Assembly (NCBI GenBank): GCA_964473025.1
Contig: CAYYMZ010000002.1
Location: 1 to 64,000 of the forward strand
Direction of reading: 5' to 3'
Source: CAYYMZ01 sp964473025
Lineage (GTDB): Bacteria; Patescibacteriota; UBA1384; DTJR01
Length of the DNA: 64,000 nucleotides
Shown: in pieces, positions 25,928 to 33,668 of the stretch
How positions within the stretch are numbered: position 1 is the first letter of the stretch
Layout of the letters: each line of letters begins with the position of its first letter
Translations under genes and position numbers: made by a program
Notes under the pieces: generated by a model
Database searches by the model: none
The model's input: the letters and a program-made list of their open reading frames with translations, nothing else
Told to the model about the DNA's origin: nothing

Positions 25928-27802
25928 TTATTCTAAAACAGCCTTGATCCGTCTGACACCGGAGCTGGATGATTCTTCTTTAATGATTTTAAAACGGCCA
26001 AGCTCGGAAGTGTTGTTAGTGTGAGGACCACCGCAAATTTCCCGACTAAAAGGAGGTTCTGAGCTTGTCGAAGAATTTGGCCCGATTGAATAAACTTTGA
26101 CATTTTCGGCATACTTTTCATCGAACACACCTATCGCTCCCGATTTTTTGGCCTCAAATACCGGCATTTTTTCCATCTTCACCGGTATAGTTTCTTTGAT
26201 TTTTTCGTTTACTATATCTTCAACTTTTTGAATTTGTTCGTCAGTCAACTTGTCTGGATGAGAAAAATCAAAACGTAGCCGTTCAGAAGTAATGTTCGAA
26301 CCCTTTTGGAAAACATGATCACCTAAAACCTGGCGCAATGCCGCAAGAAGCAGGTGGGTGGCAGTATGATATTTTGCCGCTTGTTCGCTGCCGCTTTCAA
26401 GACCTCCTTTAAACATTCCGGTCGGCGCGGTTCGAGATTTTTCTTGGTGGACTTTAAGTTCTTCGCGAAAATTGTGATTATCAACAATCAAATGTTCTTT
26501 TTGGGCAATTTCTAAAATCATTTCTTTCGGGAAGCCGAACGACTGATACAGGTCAAAAATCTCTTTACCACTTAGGGTCGCTGCTAAAATATCGCCTTTT
26601 TTCAAACCAATTGCATCAAGCTCAGGATAACTTTCGTCGGGATTTTTTAAAAATGCGCTCAAGATTTCCCGCTTGGCATCAAGTTGCATTAACTGATCGT
26701 ATTTATCTTCGGAAATTGGTTTTTTCTTTTCGATAATTTCATCGGCTTTTTTGGAACCGCTTTCAATGGTGTTAAAAAACCTCTCCTCCTCATTTTGAAT
26801 CAGAGCAATTACATCTTCACGGTCAAAACTTTCATTTGGATAGGTAGCAACCGTAGCTTCAACAACCGGTGTTAGTGAAGATTTTATTCCGAGAAGCCAA
26901 CTATATCTCACAGCGCGCCTTATCAGCCGGCGCAAAATATAACCTTGGCCTTTATTCGACGGTTCAATTCCTTCATTTGTAATAAAAGCAGCCGCTTTTA
27001 TATGATCCAAGACGATCCGCTCGGCAACCGAACCCTCGATTTTTAACAACTCGTGCAATTTCTTGTGAGGTTTTTCAAACAGGTCTGTGTGATAAACGTT
27101 TTCTACCTTATTCAAAACTGCCACTAATCTGTCGAGCCCCATCCCCGTATCAACTCCTTTGAGTTCGGATGCAACGTACTCACCATTTTCAAATTTGTAT
27201 TCGTTGAAAACAAGGTTCCAAATCTCAACACCATCGATATAAAATTCAACGGTTGGACCGCCGGGACTACCCTGTGTCCCCAAAGACCAAAAGGTCTCAT
27301 CAAAACCGGTTCCTAATATTTTCGAATCCTCCAAGCCCGTTACTTTCTTTAAAATTTCGTGTGACTCGTGGTCCTCTGAAATTCCCTTGTCACCGGCAAA
27401 ATAGGTACATGAAATCCGATCTTTCTCGACACCAAGCTCAGCCGTCAAAAACTCCCACGACATTTCAATCGCTTCTTTTTTAAAATAAGAACCGTCTTTT
27501 TCGGGATAGCCGAATGAAAAATTACCGAGCATCTCAAAAAAGGTTAAGTGGGTTTCGTCGCCAACTTCTTCGATATCACCAGTACGAATACATTTTTGAC
27601 AAGTTGCAATCGAAGCGGCAGGAGCTTCATCAGGACGATCATAAAAGCGCTTGAACTGCTGCATTCCGGCGGTGGTAAACAAAACAGACGGATCGTTTTC
27701 GGGTAATAACGAAGAAGAAGGCAGTATTTTGTGCCCCTTCTTTTCGAAAAATTCTAAAAACTTTTCTCTCAAATTAATTGTTGAGAAATCTGGCGAAGGC
27801 AT
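25928..27802 (-). CDS. alaS: Alanyl-tRNA synthetase lacking the C-terminal domain
   Basis: Charges tRNA-Ala. It shows class II motif 1-3 regions (FLEFFEKKGHKILPSSSLLPENDPSVLFTTAGM, FFEMLGNFSFG, DTGMGLDRL), the tRNA-binding helical domain and the editing domain (HTATHLLLAALRQVLG, then REICGGPH with the zinc-binding Cys and His). It stops soon after, at 624 residues against about 870 in most bacteria, so the C-Ala/DHHA1 module is absent. Residues about 575-584 (PNSSTSSEPP) interrupt the expected joint between VYSIG and FSREICGG and look like a repeat insert. The start overlaps the upstream transglycosylase by 29 bases. Confidence 0.96.
   Translation of the reverse strand: MPSPDFSTINLREKFLEFFEKKGHKILPSSSLLPENDPSVLFTTAGMQQFKRFYDRPDEAPAASIATCQKCIRTGDIEEVGDETHLTFFEMLGNFSFGYPEKDGSYFKKEAIEMSWEFLTAELGVEKDRISCTYFAGDKGISEDHESHEILKKVTGLEDSKILGTGFDETFWSLGTQGSPGGPTVEFYIDGVEIWNLVFNEYKFENGEYVASELKGVDTGMGLDRLVAVLNKVENVYHTDLFEKPHKKLHELLKIEGSVAERIVLDHIKAAAFITNEGIEPSNKGQGYILRRLIRRAVRYSWLLGIKSSLTPVVEATVATYPNESFDREDVIALIQNEEERFFNTIESGSKKADEIIEKKKPISEDKYDQLMQLDAKREILSAFLKNPDESYPELDAIGLKKGDILAATLSGKEIFDLYQSFGFPKEMILEIAQKEHLIVDNHNFREELKVHQEKSRTAPTGMFKGGLESGSEQAAKYHTATHLLLAALRQVLGDHVFQKGSNITSERLRFDFSHPDKLTDEQIQKVEDIVNEKIKETIPVKMEKMPVFEAKKSGAIGVFDEKYAENVKVYSIGPNSSTSSEPPFSREICGGPHTNNTSELGRFKIIKEESSSSGVRRIKAVLE
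26051..26080 (-). repeat. Short insert inside alaS
   Basis: Residues 575-584 (PNSSTSSEPP) interrupt the conserved VYSIG-FSREICGG joint. The DNA contains CTTCGACAAGCTCAGAACC, a word that looks like a dispersed bacterial repeat and differs from the ksgA/comM family. Confidence 0.45.
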
Positions 27803-28457
27803 CCTTTATAAATCCCTTCCAAAATGCTTTGGCTTTTTCCGATGGTTTTTGTATTTCCATTTTTTGCATTACCGGTTGATTCGACCCCGGAATCAACTGA
27901 ATGGGTCCTGTAAATTTATCTGCATACATTGAAGCGTAAACATCGCGTGCAGCCAGAATTTTCGGAGCATAAAGACGTGTTTCGGTTACTAGAACGGAAG
28001 AGTCACGAGCAGCTAAATAACGCCTTGCCGCTCCATCGCCGCCGTTATAGGAGATTAAGGCCGCCGTCCAATCACCGTCATAGTTAGCCATTGCACCCGC
28101 CAAATAGGCCGCGCCAACACAAATGCTGGTGTGGGGATCAAATGGATCGTCTTTTAAGCCCGCGAGCTCTGGTGCGCGCGCCATAAGCCCTCTGTAGGTA
28201 GCCGGCATAACCTGAGCCAATCCCATTGCACCGGCACGAGAAACCGCTCTGGGATTATAATTTGATTCCTTGAGTATTAGGGCCGCTAAAAGTGGTTTAT
28301 CCAGTCCAAAACGATCGGCACATTCGTTTATTTCATTAACATAATCCAAAGGATAAATATCGTCGGCAAAAATGGCTGGAAAATATCTATAGAACCCGAT
28401 ACCGAAAATCCCGACCACGGCAACCACTAAAACAGTTTGCACCATTTTTCTTTTCAT
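27774..28457 (-). CDS. Lytic transglycosylase with SLT domain
   Basis: A secreted or membrane-anchored muramidase of 227 residues. An N-terminal hydrophobic helix (VQTVLVVAVVGIFGIGFY) is followed by a goose-lysozyme-type SLT domain: catalytic Glu in LILKESNYNPRAVSRAGAMGLAQVMPAT, then DPHTSICVGAAYLAGAMANYDGDWTAALISYNGGDGAARRYL. It probably opens the wall for growth or for surface structures. The ATG lies 6 nt after TAAAAT, so the transcript is probably leaderless. Its last 29 bases overlap alaS. Confidence 0.92.
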   Translation of the reverse strand: MKRKMVQTVLVVAVVGIFGIGFYRYFPAIFADDIYPLDYVNEINECADRFGLDKPLLAALILKESNYNPRAVSRAGAMGLAQVMPATYRGLMARAPELAGLKDDPFDPHTSICVGAAYLAGAMANYDGDWTAALISYNGGDGAARRYLAARDSSVLVTETRLYAPKILAARDVYASMYADKFTGPIQLIPGSNQPVMQKMEIQKPSEKAKAFWKGFIKDAFARFLNN

Positions 28458-28469
28458 ACACTTATTTTA
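28458..28469 (-). promoter_or_regulatory. -10 box of the SLT gene, leaderless arrangement
   Basis: Minus-strand TAAAAT (28469-28464) ends 6 nt before ATG 28457. Confidence 0.45.
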
Positions 28470-28583
28470 GACAATTCAAAACAGATATGCAACAGGGGAT
28501 GAGCTAAAGGTTTAAAGTTAAAGCTAAAAAGTAAAAACCATAATTAAAAACTCTTTACAGTAATACTGTTTTATCGACATTTA

Positions 28584-28612
28584 TTGATAAATCACTTTAT
28601 TTTTGATTAAAT
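28584..28612 (+). promoter_or_regulatory. Promoter of the TrmH-type methyltransferase gene
   Basis: TTGATA (28584-28589), a 17-nt spacer and TTAAAT (28607-28612), ending 8 nt before ATG 28621. Spacing is ideal, and the transcript would have almost no leader. Confidence 0.5.
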
Positions 28613-28620
28613 TAACTCTT

Positions 28621-29169
28621 ATGAAAATTCGTTCAGTAAAAGAAAATACGAAACGCAAAGGGGGCGCTCGTCATCTCAAATCGGCTCCGAGGCACGATAT
28701 CTATTTGATTTTGGATAACATTAGATCGATGTACAACGTCGGAGCAATATTTAGAACTTGCGATGCTGTCAGGGTTAAAAAAATCTATCTTTGTGGGATG
28801 ACCGCCACTCCACCCAGAGAGAAAATATTTAAGACCTCGCTCGGGGCTGTTGATTGGGTCCCCTGGGTTTACAAAAAATCGTCAATTGAAGCAATAAAAG
28901 AATTAAAATCTCTCAAAGTACAGATAGTTGCCTTAGAGCAAACAGATAAAAGTGTCGAATATCGGAATGCCAAATACAAAAAACCGGTTGCAGTTGTAAT
29001 CGGTCACGAGTTGAGAGGCGTGTCTAAAGAAATCTTAAAACAAGCCGACTTACACGTTGAAATACCAATGCACGGTCGTGCAAATAGTTTAAATGTCGCC
29101 ACGGCGACAGGGATTATTATTTTTGAGGTGCTTTCACGAATCATTAAGCAACCCACCAACCGCGGGTAA
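28621..29169 (+). CDS. TrmH/SpoU-family RNA 2'-O-methyltransferase
   Basis: A knotted SPOUT methyltransferase of 182 residues acting on tRNA or rRNA ribose. The three family motifs are present: NIRSMYNVGAIFRTCDAV (motif 1 with the catalytic Arg), VAVVIGHELRGVS (motif 2) and IPMHGRANSLNVATATGIIIFEVL (motif 3). It has no extra N-terminal RNA-binding domain, so it resembles TrmL or the minimal SpoU enzymes, and the target nucleotide cannot be assigned. ATG 28621 is preferred over 28603 because a promoter ends just before it. It converges on the glycosyltransferase gene, the 3' ends overlapping by about 26 bases. Confidence 0.9.
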   Translation: MKIRSVKENTKRKGGARHLKSAPRHDIYLILDNIRSMYNVGAIFRTCDAVRVKKIYLCGMTATPPREKIFKTSLGAVDWVPWVYKKSSIEAIKELKSLKVQIVALEQTDKSVEYRNAKYKKPVAVVIGHELRGVSKEILKQADLHVEIPMHGRANSLNVATATGIIIFEVLSRIIKQPTNRG

Positions 29170-30280
29170 ACATTATCGTAAACAGCCCCAACATTGTTAA
29201 GAACACGATTGTGATCAGGTCATCGACCCACTTTGTCTTCCCCCACTTGGCTAAAATTATGTAGAATGGGAAGGCAACAAGAGCCATGCGACTATAAGAA
29301 AGCATCGTGCCGCTAAAAAGAGGAGCGAGCAGTACTAAGAGGGCGTAAAGGATGTAAGAAATCCGAATCTTTTTAAAAGACATAGCGATCGCCAAGATAA
29401 AAAGCATGAAGAAGCCCCCGCCCATTAAAGCAGTAATGAAAGCACCCTCCGGCAAGAATAGATGGAAGGAAAAAATTGTCTTGATTTGATTAAAAAGTTC
29501 CTGAAAACCCTGCAAATTAATTCCGCGATGCCAACCAGTTTGCGCACCAAGAAAAGCAAATCGGTTATTAAGCAATCCACCAAGATAAAGAGAGTAGACA
29601 ATGATTCCAAGTGGCGCCAAAAATGCTATCATTATCCCCTGGATTTTTAATTTTGTATTTTTGAGGTTTAATCCTTCGACAAAAAGGGGCACAATAAGGA
29701 TGATTCCTATCAATCTCGTTGCTGAGGCAGCAATAGCAGAAAAGGAGGCCCAAAGTGGCTTTTGCAATCTGAAAAAATAAAAACTGAGCAATACAACGAA
29801 TAAAAACAACGGCTCGCTGTAACCGGTCGCTAGAAAGAAGCTCATCGGGAAAAATAAAAGGTATTTAACCGATCTAAAAGAGCTTTTGTCGTCTAAGTCA
29901 AATCTGGCCAGCTTATACAGAAGGATGCAATCGGATAAAGTCAGCAAATTTGCCAGAATAAATCCGAGTACTCTTGTATCGCAAAATGAGAAGATTCTCT
30001 TAAAACCCTCAATCACTATTGGCCAAAACGGGAAAAAAGCAGGGGCTTGTGAATTTAATTTATATCCGAAGTCAGCGATTGCTGTATACCAACCGGAATC
30101 AAATGGTAGCCACATTGAGAGAATCGGGTGCAGGTCATTATAAAAAACCGTTCTTGGGTATGAAGGCAGATTGAAAAAAGCAAAGTAAGCAACTAAGAAA
30201 AGTGCTAATCGCCAAGCGATAAATAGGAATATTATTCCGAGAATTTCGTTATTAAAAAATCTTTTTAGTTTTAAAAACAT
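29144..30280 (-). CDS. GT-C family (PIG-V-like) mannosyltransferase, integral membrane
   Basis: About 378 residues with 9-11 membrane helices. The first large loop carries LPFDSGWYTAIADFGYK, the W-DSGWY element of PIG-V/GPI mannosyltransferase 2-like enzymes, followed by AFFPFWPIVIEGF and TGYSEPLFLFVVLLSFYFF. Bacterial members use polyprenyl-phosphate sugars to glycosylate envelope molecules. The frame could be extended to 30445, but that stretch reads through tRNA-Leu(UAA), so I place the start at ATG 30280 (MFLKLKRFF). Confidence 0.85.
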   Translation of the reverse strand: MFLKLKRFFNNEILGIIFLFIAWRLALFLVAYFAFFNLPSYPRTVFYNDLHPILSMWLPFDSGWYTAIADFGYKLNSQAPAFFPFWPIVIEGFKRIFSFCDTRVLGFILANLLTLSDCILLYKLARFDLDDKSSFRSVKYLLFFPMSFFLATGYSEPLFLFVVLLSFYFFRLQKPLWASFSAIAASATRLIGIILIVPLFVEGLNLKNTKLKIQGIMIAFLAPLGIIVYSLYLGGLLNNRFAFLGAQTGWHRGINLQGFQELFNQIKTIFSFHLFLPEGAFITALMGGGFFMLFILAIAMSFKKIRISYILYALLVLLAPLFSGTMLSYSRMALVAFPFYIILAKWGKTKWVDDLITIVFLTMLGLFTIMFTRGWWVA

Positions 30281-30364
30281 CTTCTTTGATGCCGCAAATT
30301 GCCATGACCTAATTTTGATGATTGTAATTTTTATAACCCTCCCCCAATGCAACAAAAAGAACGT

Positions 30365-30451
30365 TGGTGCCCGAGGTCGGACTCGAACCGACAAGGCCTT
30401 TCGGCCACATGATTTTAAGTCATGCGCGTATACCAGTTCCGCCACTCGGGC
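30365..30451 (-). tRNA. tRNA-Leu(UAA)
   Basis: An 87-nt class II tRNA with encoded CCA. The acceptor GCCCGAG pairs with CTCGGGC, the anticodon arm CATGA-CTTAAAA-TCATG has UAA at the anticodon, and there are a variable arm GGCC-GAAA-GGCC and T arm GTCGG-TTCGAGT-CCGAC. It reads UUA and probably UUG. Confidence 0.95.
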
Positions 30452-30504
30452 TTAGACCCTACCTTAAACATCCTTTCTAAAACGTCCTGAATCTTTTGTA
30501 TGGG

Positions 30505-30523
30505 CCAATTCCGCCACTTGGGC
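30505..30523 (-). pseudogene. 5' fragment of a tRNA-Leu, ending in the D loop
   Basis: The minus strand reads GCCCAAGTGGCGGAATTGG, matching the first 19 nt of tRNA-Leu(UAA) apart from a few changes, and stops in the D loop. It begins immediately after the TGA of the DHH gene and lies 53 bases upstream of the intact tRNA-Leu. No matching 3' part (CTTGGGC-A-CCA) was found nearby. Confidence 0.6.
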
Positions 30524-31456
30524 TCAAAGATCAACAACGAAACCTGCTGCTTTGCGATGACCACCCCCCTCAAACAATCGCGCAAGCCGCGAAACATCTA
30601 TCTTGTCTGATTCTGTGCGTAAGCTGGCTTTTATTTTACCAGTTTCGGTTTCAACGAGCAAGATAGCGATCTTTGTTTGGGGGATAGTATTAATTAAATT
30701 AACAATTCCAGAAGCATCATCTTCGGTTGCGCCGCACAACTTAAGGTCAGATCTTGAAAGATAGGTTAATACTATTCCACCCTCCTTAACACGCATCTTT
30801 TTTAATGCAATGCCCCATAATTTCAATGTGGATGATTTGCGAGAAAAACTAAGGTTTTGCGAAACAAGGCCTATCCTACCACCTAGACGGAGACACTCGG
30901 AAGCAATTTTAAGCGTTTCGACGGTAACGTTGGGATGCTGAAATCCTCCGGTATCATAGTAAATTCCCGCTAAAATATAAGTGGCCATTCTCGCGTCTAT
31001 ATTTGCGTTCATGTATTTCAAAAGCTTAAAAACAATCTCTGCCGCAGCAGAAGCACGATCGTCTACCAAGTTAACTTTAGAGATTTTATGTAGATTATTT
31101 CTTAGATGGTGGTCAATATTGATTAATGGCTTGGTTTTACAAACCTGCTCCAACCGAACGGGGAAGCCGGTTCGGTTAGCATCACCGCAATCAATTGCAA
31201 AAATCAGATCATAGTCCCCAAGCAGAAAATCATTTTTAATTTCAGAAATACCGGGTAAAAAATTAAAAACGGGAGGGATTCCCTCCTTGACCGCGCAATC
31301 AACTTTTTTTCCGATTCCCTTCAGGTAATCGCAGAGAGCTAAGGACGATGAAATGGTGTCGCCATCGGGAAAGCTATGAAGGAGAATCAAAATGTTCTGC
31401 GAGCTTGTAATGAGTACTTTAATCTCTTCAAACTTCTGCATTGGCAATTTCAACAA
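30524..31456 (-). CDS. DHH-family phosphoesterase (NrnA-like)
   Basis: A DHH/DHHA1 protein of 310 residues, related to NrnA nanoRNase / pAp phosphatase and to cyclic-dinucleotide phosphodiesterases. Motifs: ILLHSFPDGDTISSSLAL (the first aspartates), AIDCGDANRTG, the name-giving IDHH with nearby H, DDRASAAAEIVF, and the C-terminal DHHA1 motif GGGHRKAAGF. The first motif has Phe-Pro where most members have DADGDA, so the site is slightly unusual but keeps its Asp. The start could be 31456 or 31441 (MQKFEE); both overlap the upstream gene. Confidence 0.88.
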   Translation of the reverse strand: MLKLPMQKFEEIKVLITSSQNILILLHSFPDGDTISSSLALCDYLKGIGKKVDCAVKEGIPPVFNFLPGISEIKNDFLLGDYDLIFAIDCGDANRTGFPVRLEQVCKTKPLINIDHHLRNNLHKISKVNLVDDRASAAAEIVFKLLKYMNANIDARMATYILAGIYYDTGGFQHPNVTVETLKIASECLRLGGRIGLVSQNLSFSRKSSTLKLWGIALKKMRVKEGGIVLTYLSRSDLKLCGATEDDASGIVNLINTIPQTKIAILLVETETGKIKASLRTESDKIDVSRLARLFEGGGHRKAAGFVVDL

Positions 31457-31901
31457 AGTACGCCTCTTCTTCCGATTCTGCCTCCGCCTTTGTTATTTTA
31501 ATTTGCTCTTCCTCCTTAAACGAAACACCATTTTTCTTCAAATCTTCTTTTGAACTTAAAGCGCCAGCATAAACAACAATTTTTGGTTCAATTTGTCCCA
31601 CCTGTTCAACTGCTTCGCGGATATTACCATCAAGGCGAACAACTAAAACTTCTGCGTTCGATAGCCTCTCGATGTCTTCTTTGGCAATTTTACCCTTAAA
31701 GCTGACAAACCCGAGGGTTAAATCCTCAAACTGAAAAATATAGGTATTATCGTCAATTCCCTGAATGGACACGCCACCGGCTTCGTATTCTCCAGATCCC
31801 TCCAGCTCAAGATCGTTGACCATTATTTTATTGTCGAAGACGATTAGGGCCGTTTTGGTTTTAATCTCTAGCTCGGATGACTTATTTTTTTGAATAATCA
31901 T
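31428..31901 (-). CDS. Degenerate MBL-fold (UlaG-like) protein, metal ligands lost
   Basis: About 157 residues. The order of elements KTALIVFDNK, LEGSGEYEAGGVSIQGI, FEDLTLGFVSFKGKI, LSNAEVLVVRLDG, AVEQVGQIEPKIVVYAG follows the short UlaG-like metallo-beta-lactamase proteins common in Patescibacteria (SGEYEVGGV... QIEPKIV). None of the usual His or Asp metal ligands (HxHxDH) are present, so enzymatic activity is unlikely. ATG 31901 has AAGGAG 7 nt upstream, which decides against the longer 31964 version. It overlaps the DHH gene. Confidence 0.6.
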   Translation of the reverse strand: MIIQKNKSSELEIKTKTALIVFDNKIMVNDLELEGSGEYEAGGVSIQGIDDNTYIFQFEDLTLGFVSFKGKIAKEDIERLSNAEVLVVRLDGNIREAVEQVGQIEPKIVVYAGALSSKEDLKKNGVSFKEEEQIKITKAEAESEEEAYFVEIANAEV

Positions 31902-31976
31902 TATTGTTCTCCTTAGATATTTGACTTGGTTTATCATCATATCAGAAAAAGGGTAATTTATCAATAAAAAAATAAG

Positions 31977-32000
31977 GGGGGAGGCCGGCTGGCCTCCCCC
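31977..32000 (-). terminator. Strong GC-rich terminator of the PHP gene
   Basis: An inverted repeat of ten G/C-rich pairs (GGGGGAGGCC and complement) around a short loop. On the minus strand it is followed by TTATTTTTTTATT, the form of a classic intrinsic terminator. It is much GC-richer than other terminators here. Confidence 0.85.
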
Positions 32001-32033
32001 ATGTACACCTATCGGTGTTGGATCAACGTCGAG

Positions 32034-33521
32034 TCAATTCGTTGGGATGTAAAACGGTTCCTGGGGTCCAGCAGCCGTCCCTCCGCCACCATTGCCTTGG
32101 TTTGGTGCAGCTACTGGACCTTGCAGCTGTGGTCCTCCTCCCGGACCAAACAAACCGCCTCGGGCGAAAAGCTGGAAGGCCAGGAAATTCACCAGGGCAT
32201 CCATCCAGTTATCCTGTCCGGTCTGTTGCGGAGCCGCTTGAGGTTGCACCTGTTGCGGAAGCTGGTTTGGTTGAGGTGTCGGGACGTAGCCGGGGAAAAC
32301 CGGCTTCGTCATAGGCGGGGTGAAGTCGAGACGCTGGTCATGCGTGTCGGTAAAGCGTTGGACCAGCAACCCATTGAAGGCCAGGCCAGGCGCCAGAATC
32401 CCAACCCTGGTCCCGCCGTTGCCCTCCCAGGGCCGAATGAGCTCGCGTAGATTGTACGCTACGTTCACCTGCGAAGCTTCAACCTCTGCGGCTGCGAACT
32501 CTTTGCGCGTTGAGCCCAGTTCATAAAAGTACGCCATGACCTTAGAGCCAAACTTGGTGTCGAGTCCCCTCAAACCAGAAACGATCCGCGGTGTCTGATT
32601 GGGATTGACTGCCTCGCCCGGCATCGGGCCATGTGAAATCCTGGCGTCACTAAACGCCGCGTAACAGCGGCCAGCACGAAGGGCGTTAAGAACTCCTTGG
32701 GTTGTTAGTTGCTGGACCCCAACCATCGTGTAACGGCGAAGCTGTGGGAAATAATCGAGCGGGCCACCTTTATGTGCCACCCAGTACGCTTTCTCTACGG
32801 CATCGCCATGGTAATCGGCGCCTGAAACGATGGACTTTCCAGCCGCAACAGCACGGGCCATTGCCACAGATGGGTTATCCGTTAAGCTATCACCCACGTG
32901 GTTGAAGATCTCAACCGCATCCACCATCCACAAGTGCTCGGTCGGGAACCAATATAACCCGCTGGTTGGATGGTTGGCGACAATGAAGCAGTTGGTACCG
33001 CCGTGGAGGCGAAGCTCTGACAGGACTCGCGGGATGTTCTCCTCGCGGTCAACTCCCACCTCTTGAGAGATAGCGATCGCCGACCGGATGACGGTGGGTT
33101 CTGTCGAGTAGAAGCCGATGTGACAGTGTCTGTCCTTGCCACAGCCGACCTCGACGCCGTAGAGAATGATAACGTCGGGATTCAGTTTCTCCGTCAGACC
33201 AATCTCCTGAAACATGTTGTTGATACCGGTTTGCTTTTGGAATGCTGGCAAGTAGCTAATGCCGAGCAATCCCAGCTGGGATTTGAGATCGAGTTTGAAT
33301 TCCCTTGACTCAATCATCTCAGCATGATCTGACAAGCCAATAGCTCTAGCTCCAAGGGTCCTTGCCTTCTTGACGTTTATGTCGAGATAGAACTCGCCGT
33401 CTGAGAAGTTGGAGTGGCCCATGTGCAGAACGACCGGAATCCAGGTGTACTGTTGTGCCCCAATCGGACAAACCAGCAGCACGAGAAGCAGAACAGCGAG
33501 ACAGACAAGCCAACGTTTCAT
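32034..33521 (-). CDS. Secreted PHP-domain phosphoesterase-like protein, GC-rich
   Basis: A signal peptide (MKRWLVCLAVLLLVLLVCPIGA) is followed by a PHP metal-dependent hydrolase domain: LHMGHSNFSDGEFYLD, GLSDHAEM, YGVEVGCGKDRHCHIGF, NHPTSGLY and SGADYHGDAVE. It then has a beta-rich region and a Gln/Pro/Gly-rich tail (PQPNQLPQQVQPQAAPQQ; GPGGGPQ). The 495-residue protein is probably exported. Base composition and codon choice (many C/G third positions) are clearly GC-richer than its neighbours. It has a conventional expression unit, with TTGACA upstream, AAGGAGG 8 nt before ATG and a strong terminator, suggesting recent transfer. Substrate unknown. Confidence 0.78.
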   Translation of the reverse strand: MKRWLVCLAVLLLVLLVCPIGAQQYTWIPVVLHMGHSNFSDGEFYLDINVKKARTLGARAIGLSDHAEMIESREFKLDLKSQLGLLGISYLPAFQKQTGINNMFQEIGLTEKLNPDVIILYGVEVGCGKDRHCHIGFYSTEPTVIRSAIAISQEVGVDREENIPRVLSELRLHGGTNCFIVANHPTSGLYWFPTEHLWMVDAVEIFNHVGDSLTDNPSVAMARAVAAGKSIVSGADYHGDAVEKAYWVAHKGGPLDYFPQLRRYTMVGVQQLTTQGVLNALRAGRCYAAFSDARISHGPMPGEAVNPNQTPRIVSGLRGLDTKFGSKVMAYFYELGSTRKEFAAAEVEASQVNVAYNLRELIRPWEGNGGTRVGILAPGLAFNGLLVQRFTDTHDQRLDFTPPMTKPVFPGYVPTPQPNQLPQQVQPQAAPQQTGQDNWMDALVNFLAFQLFARGGLFGPGGGPQLQGPVAAPNQGNGGGGTAAGPQEPFYIPTN

Positions 33522-33566
33522 CCGAACCGCCTCCTTATGATTAGCCGAATGGCTTAACTCCTAATT

Positions 33567-33572
33567 GTCAAG
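33567..33572 (-). promoter_or_regulatory. -35 box of the PHP gene
   Basis: A perfect minus-strand TTGACA about 45 nt upstream of ATG 33521. The matching -10 is not obvious. AAGGAGG lies 8 nt before the start codon, one of the strongest ribosome binding sites in the window. Confidence 0.4.
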
Positions 33573-33579
33573 CTCTGTT

Positions 33580-33624
33580 TACAAAAACAGCGCCCTACCC
33601 TAAGACAGATGCGCTATTTTTGTA
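33580..33624 (-). terminator. Probable terminator downstream of rpsA
   Basis: A 14-bp hairpin (arms 33580-33593 and 33611-33624, GCGC at the inner end) with T-rich outer arms on both strands. It lies between the rpsA stop and the PHP promoter and would end rpsA transcription. Confidence 0.6.
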
Positions 33625-33668
33625 AGTTTTTTTCAATATCCCAAGCTGACGGGATAGATAATTCATTA

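Noticed and set aside
30281..30445. Longer N-terminus for the mannosyltransferase
   Set aside because: The extra codons translate tRNA-Leu(UAA) and its spacer (MAELVYAHDLKSCGRK...), a known annotation artefact.
32001..32450. A 149-codon frame on the plus strand opposite the PHP gene
   Set aside because: It lies wholly within the GC-rich PHP gene in antisense, lacks a ribosome binding site and has the composition of a shadow frame.
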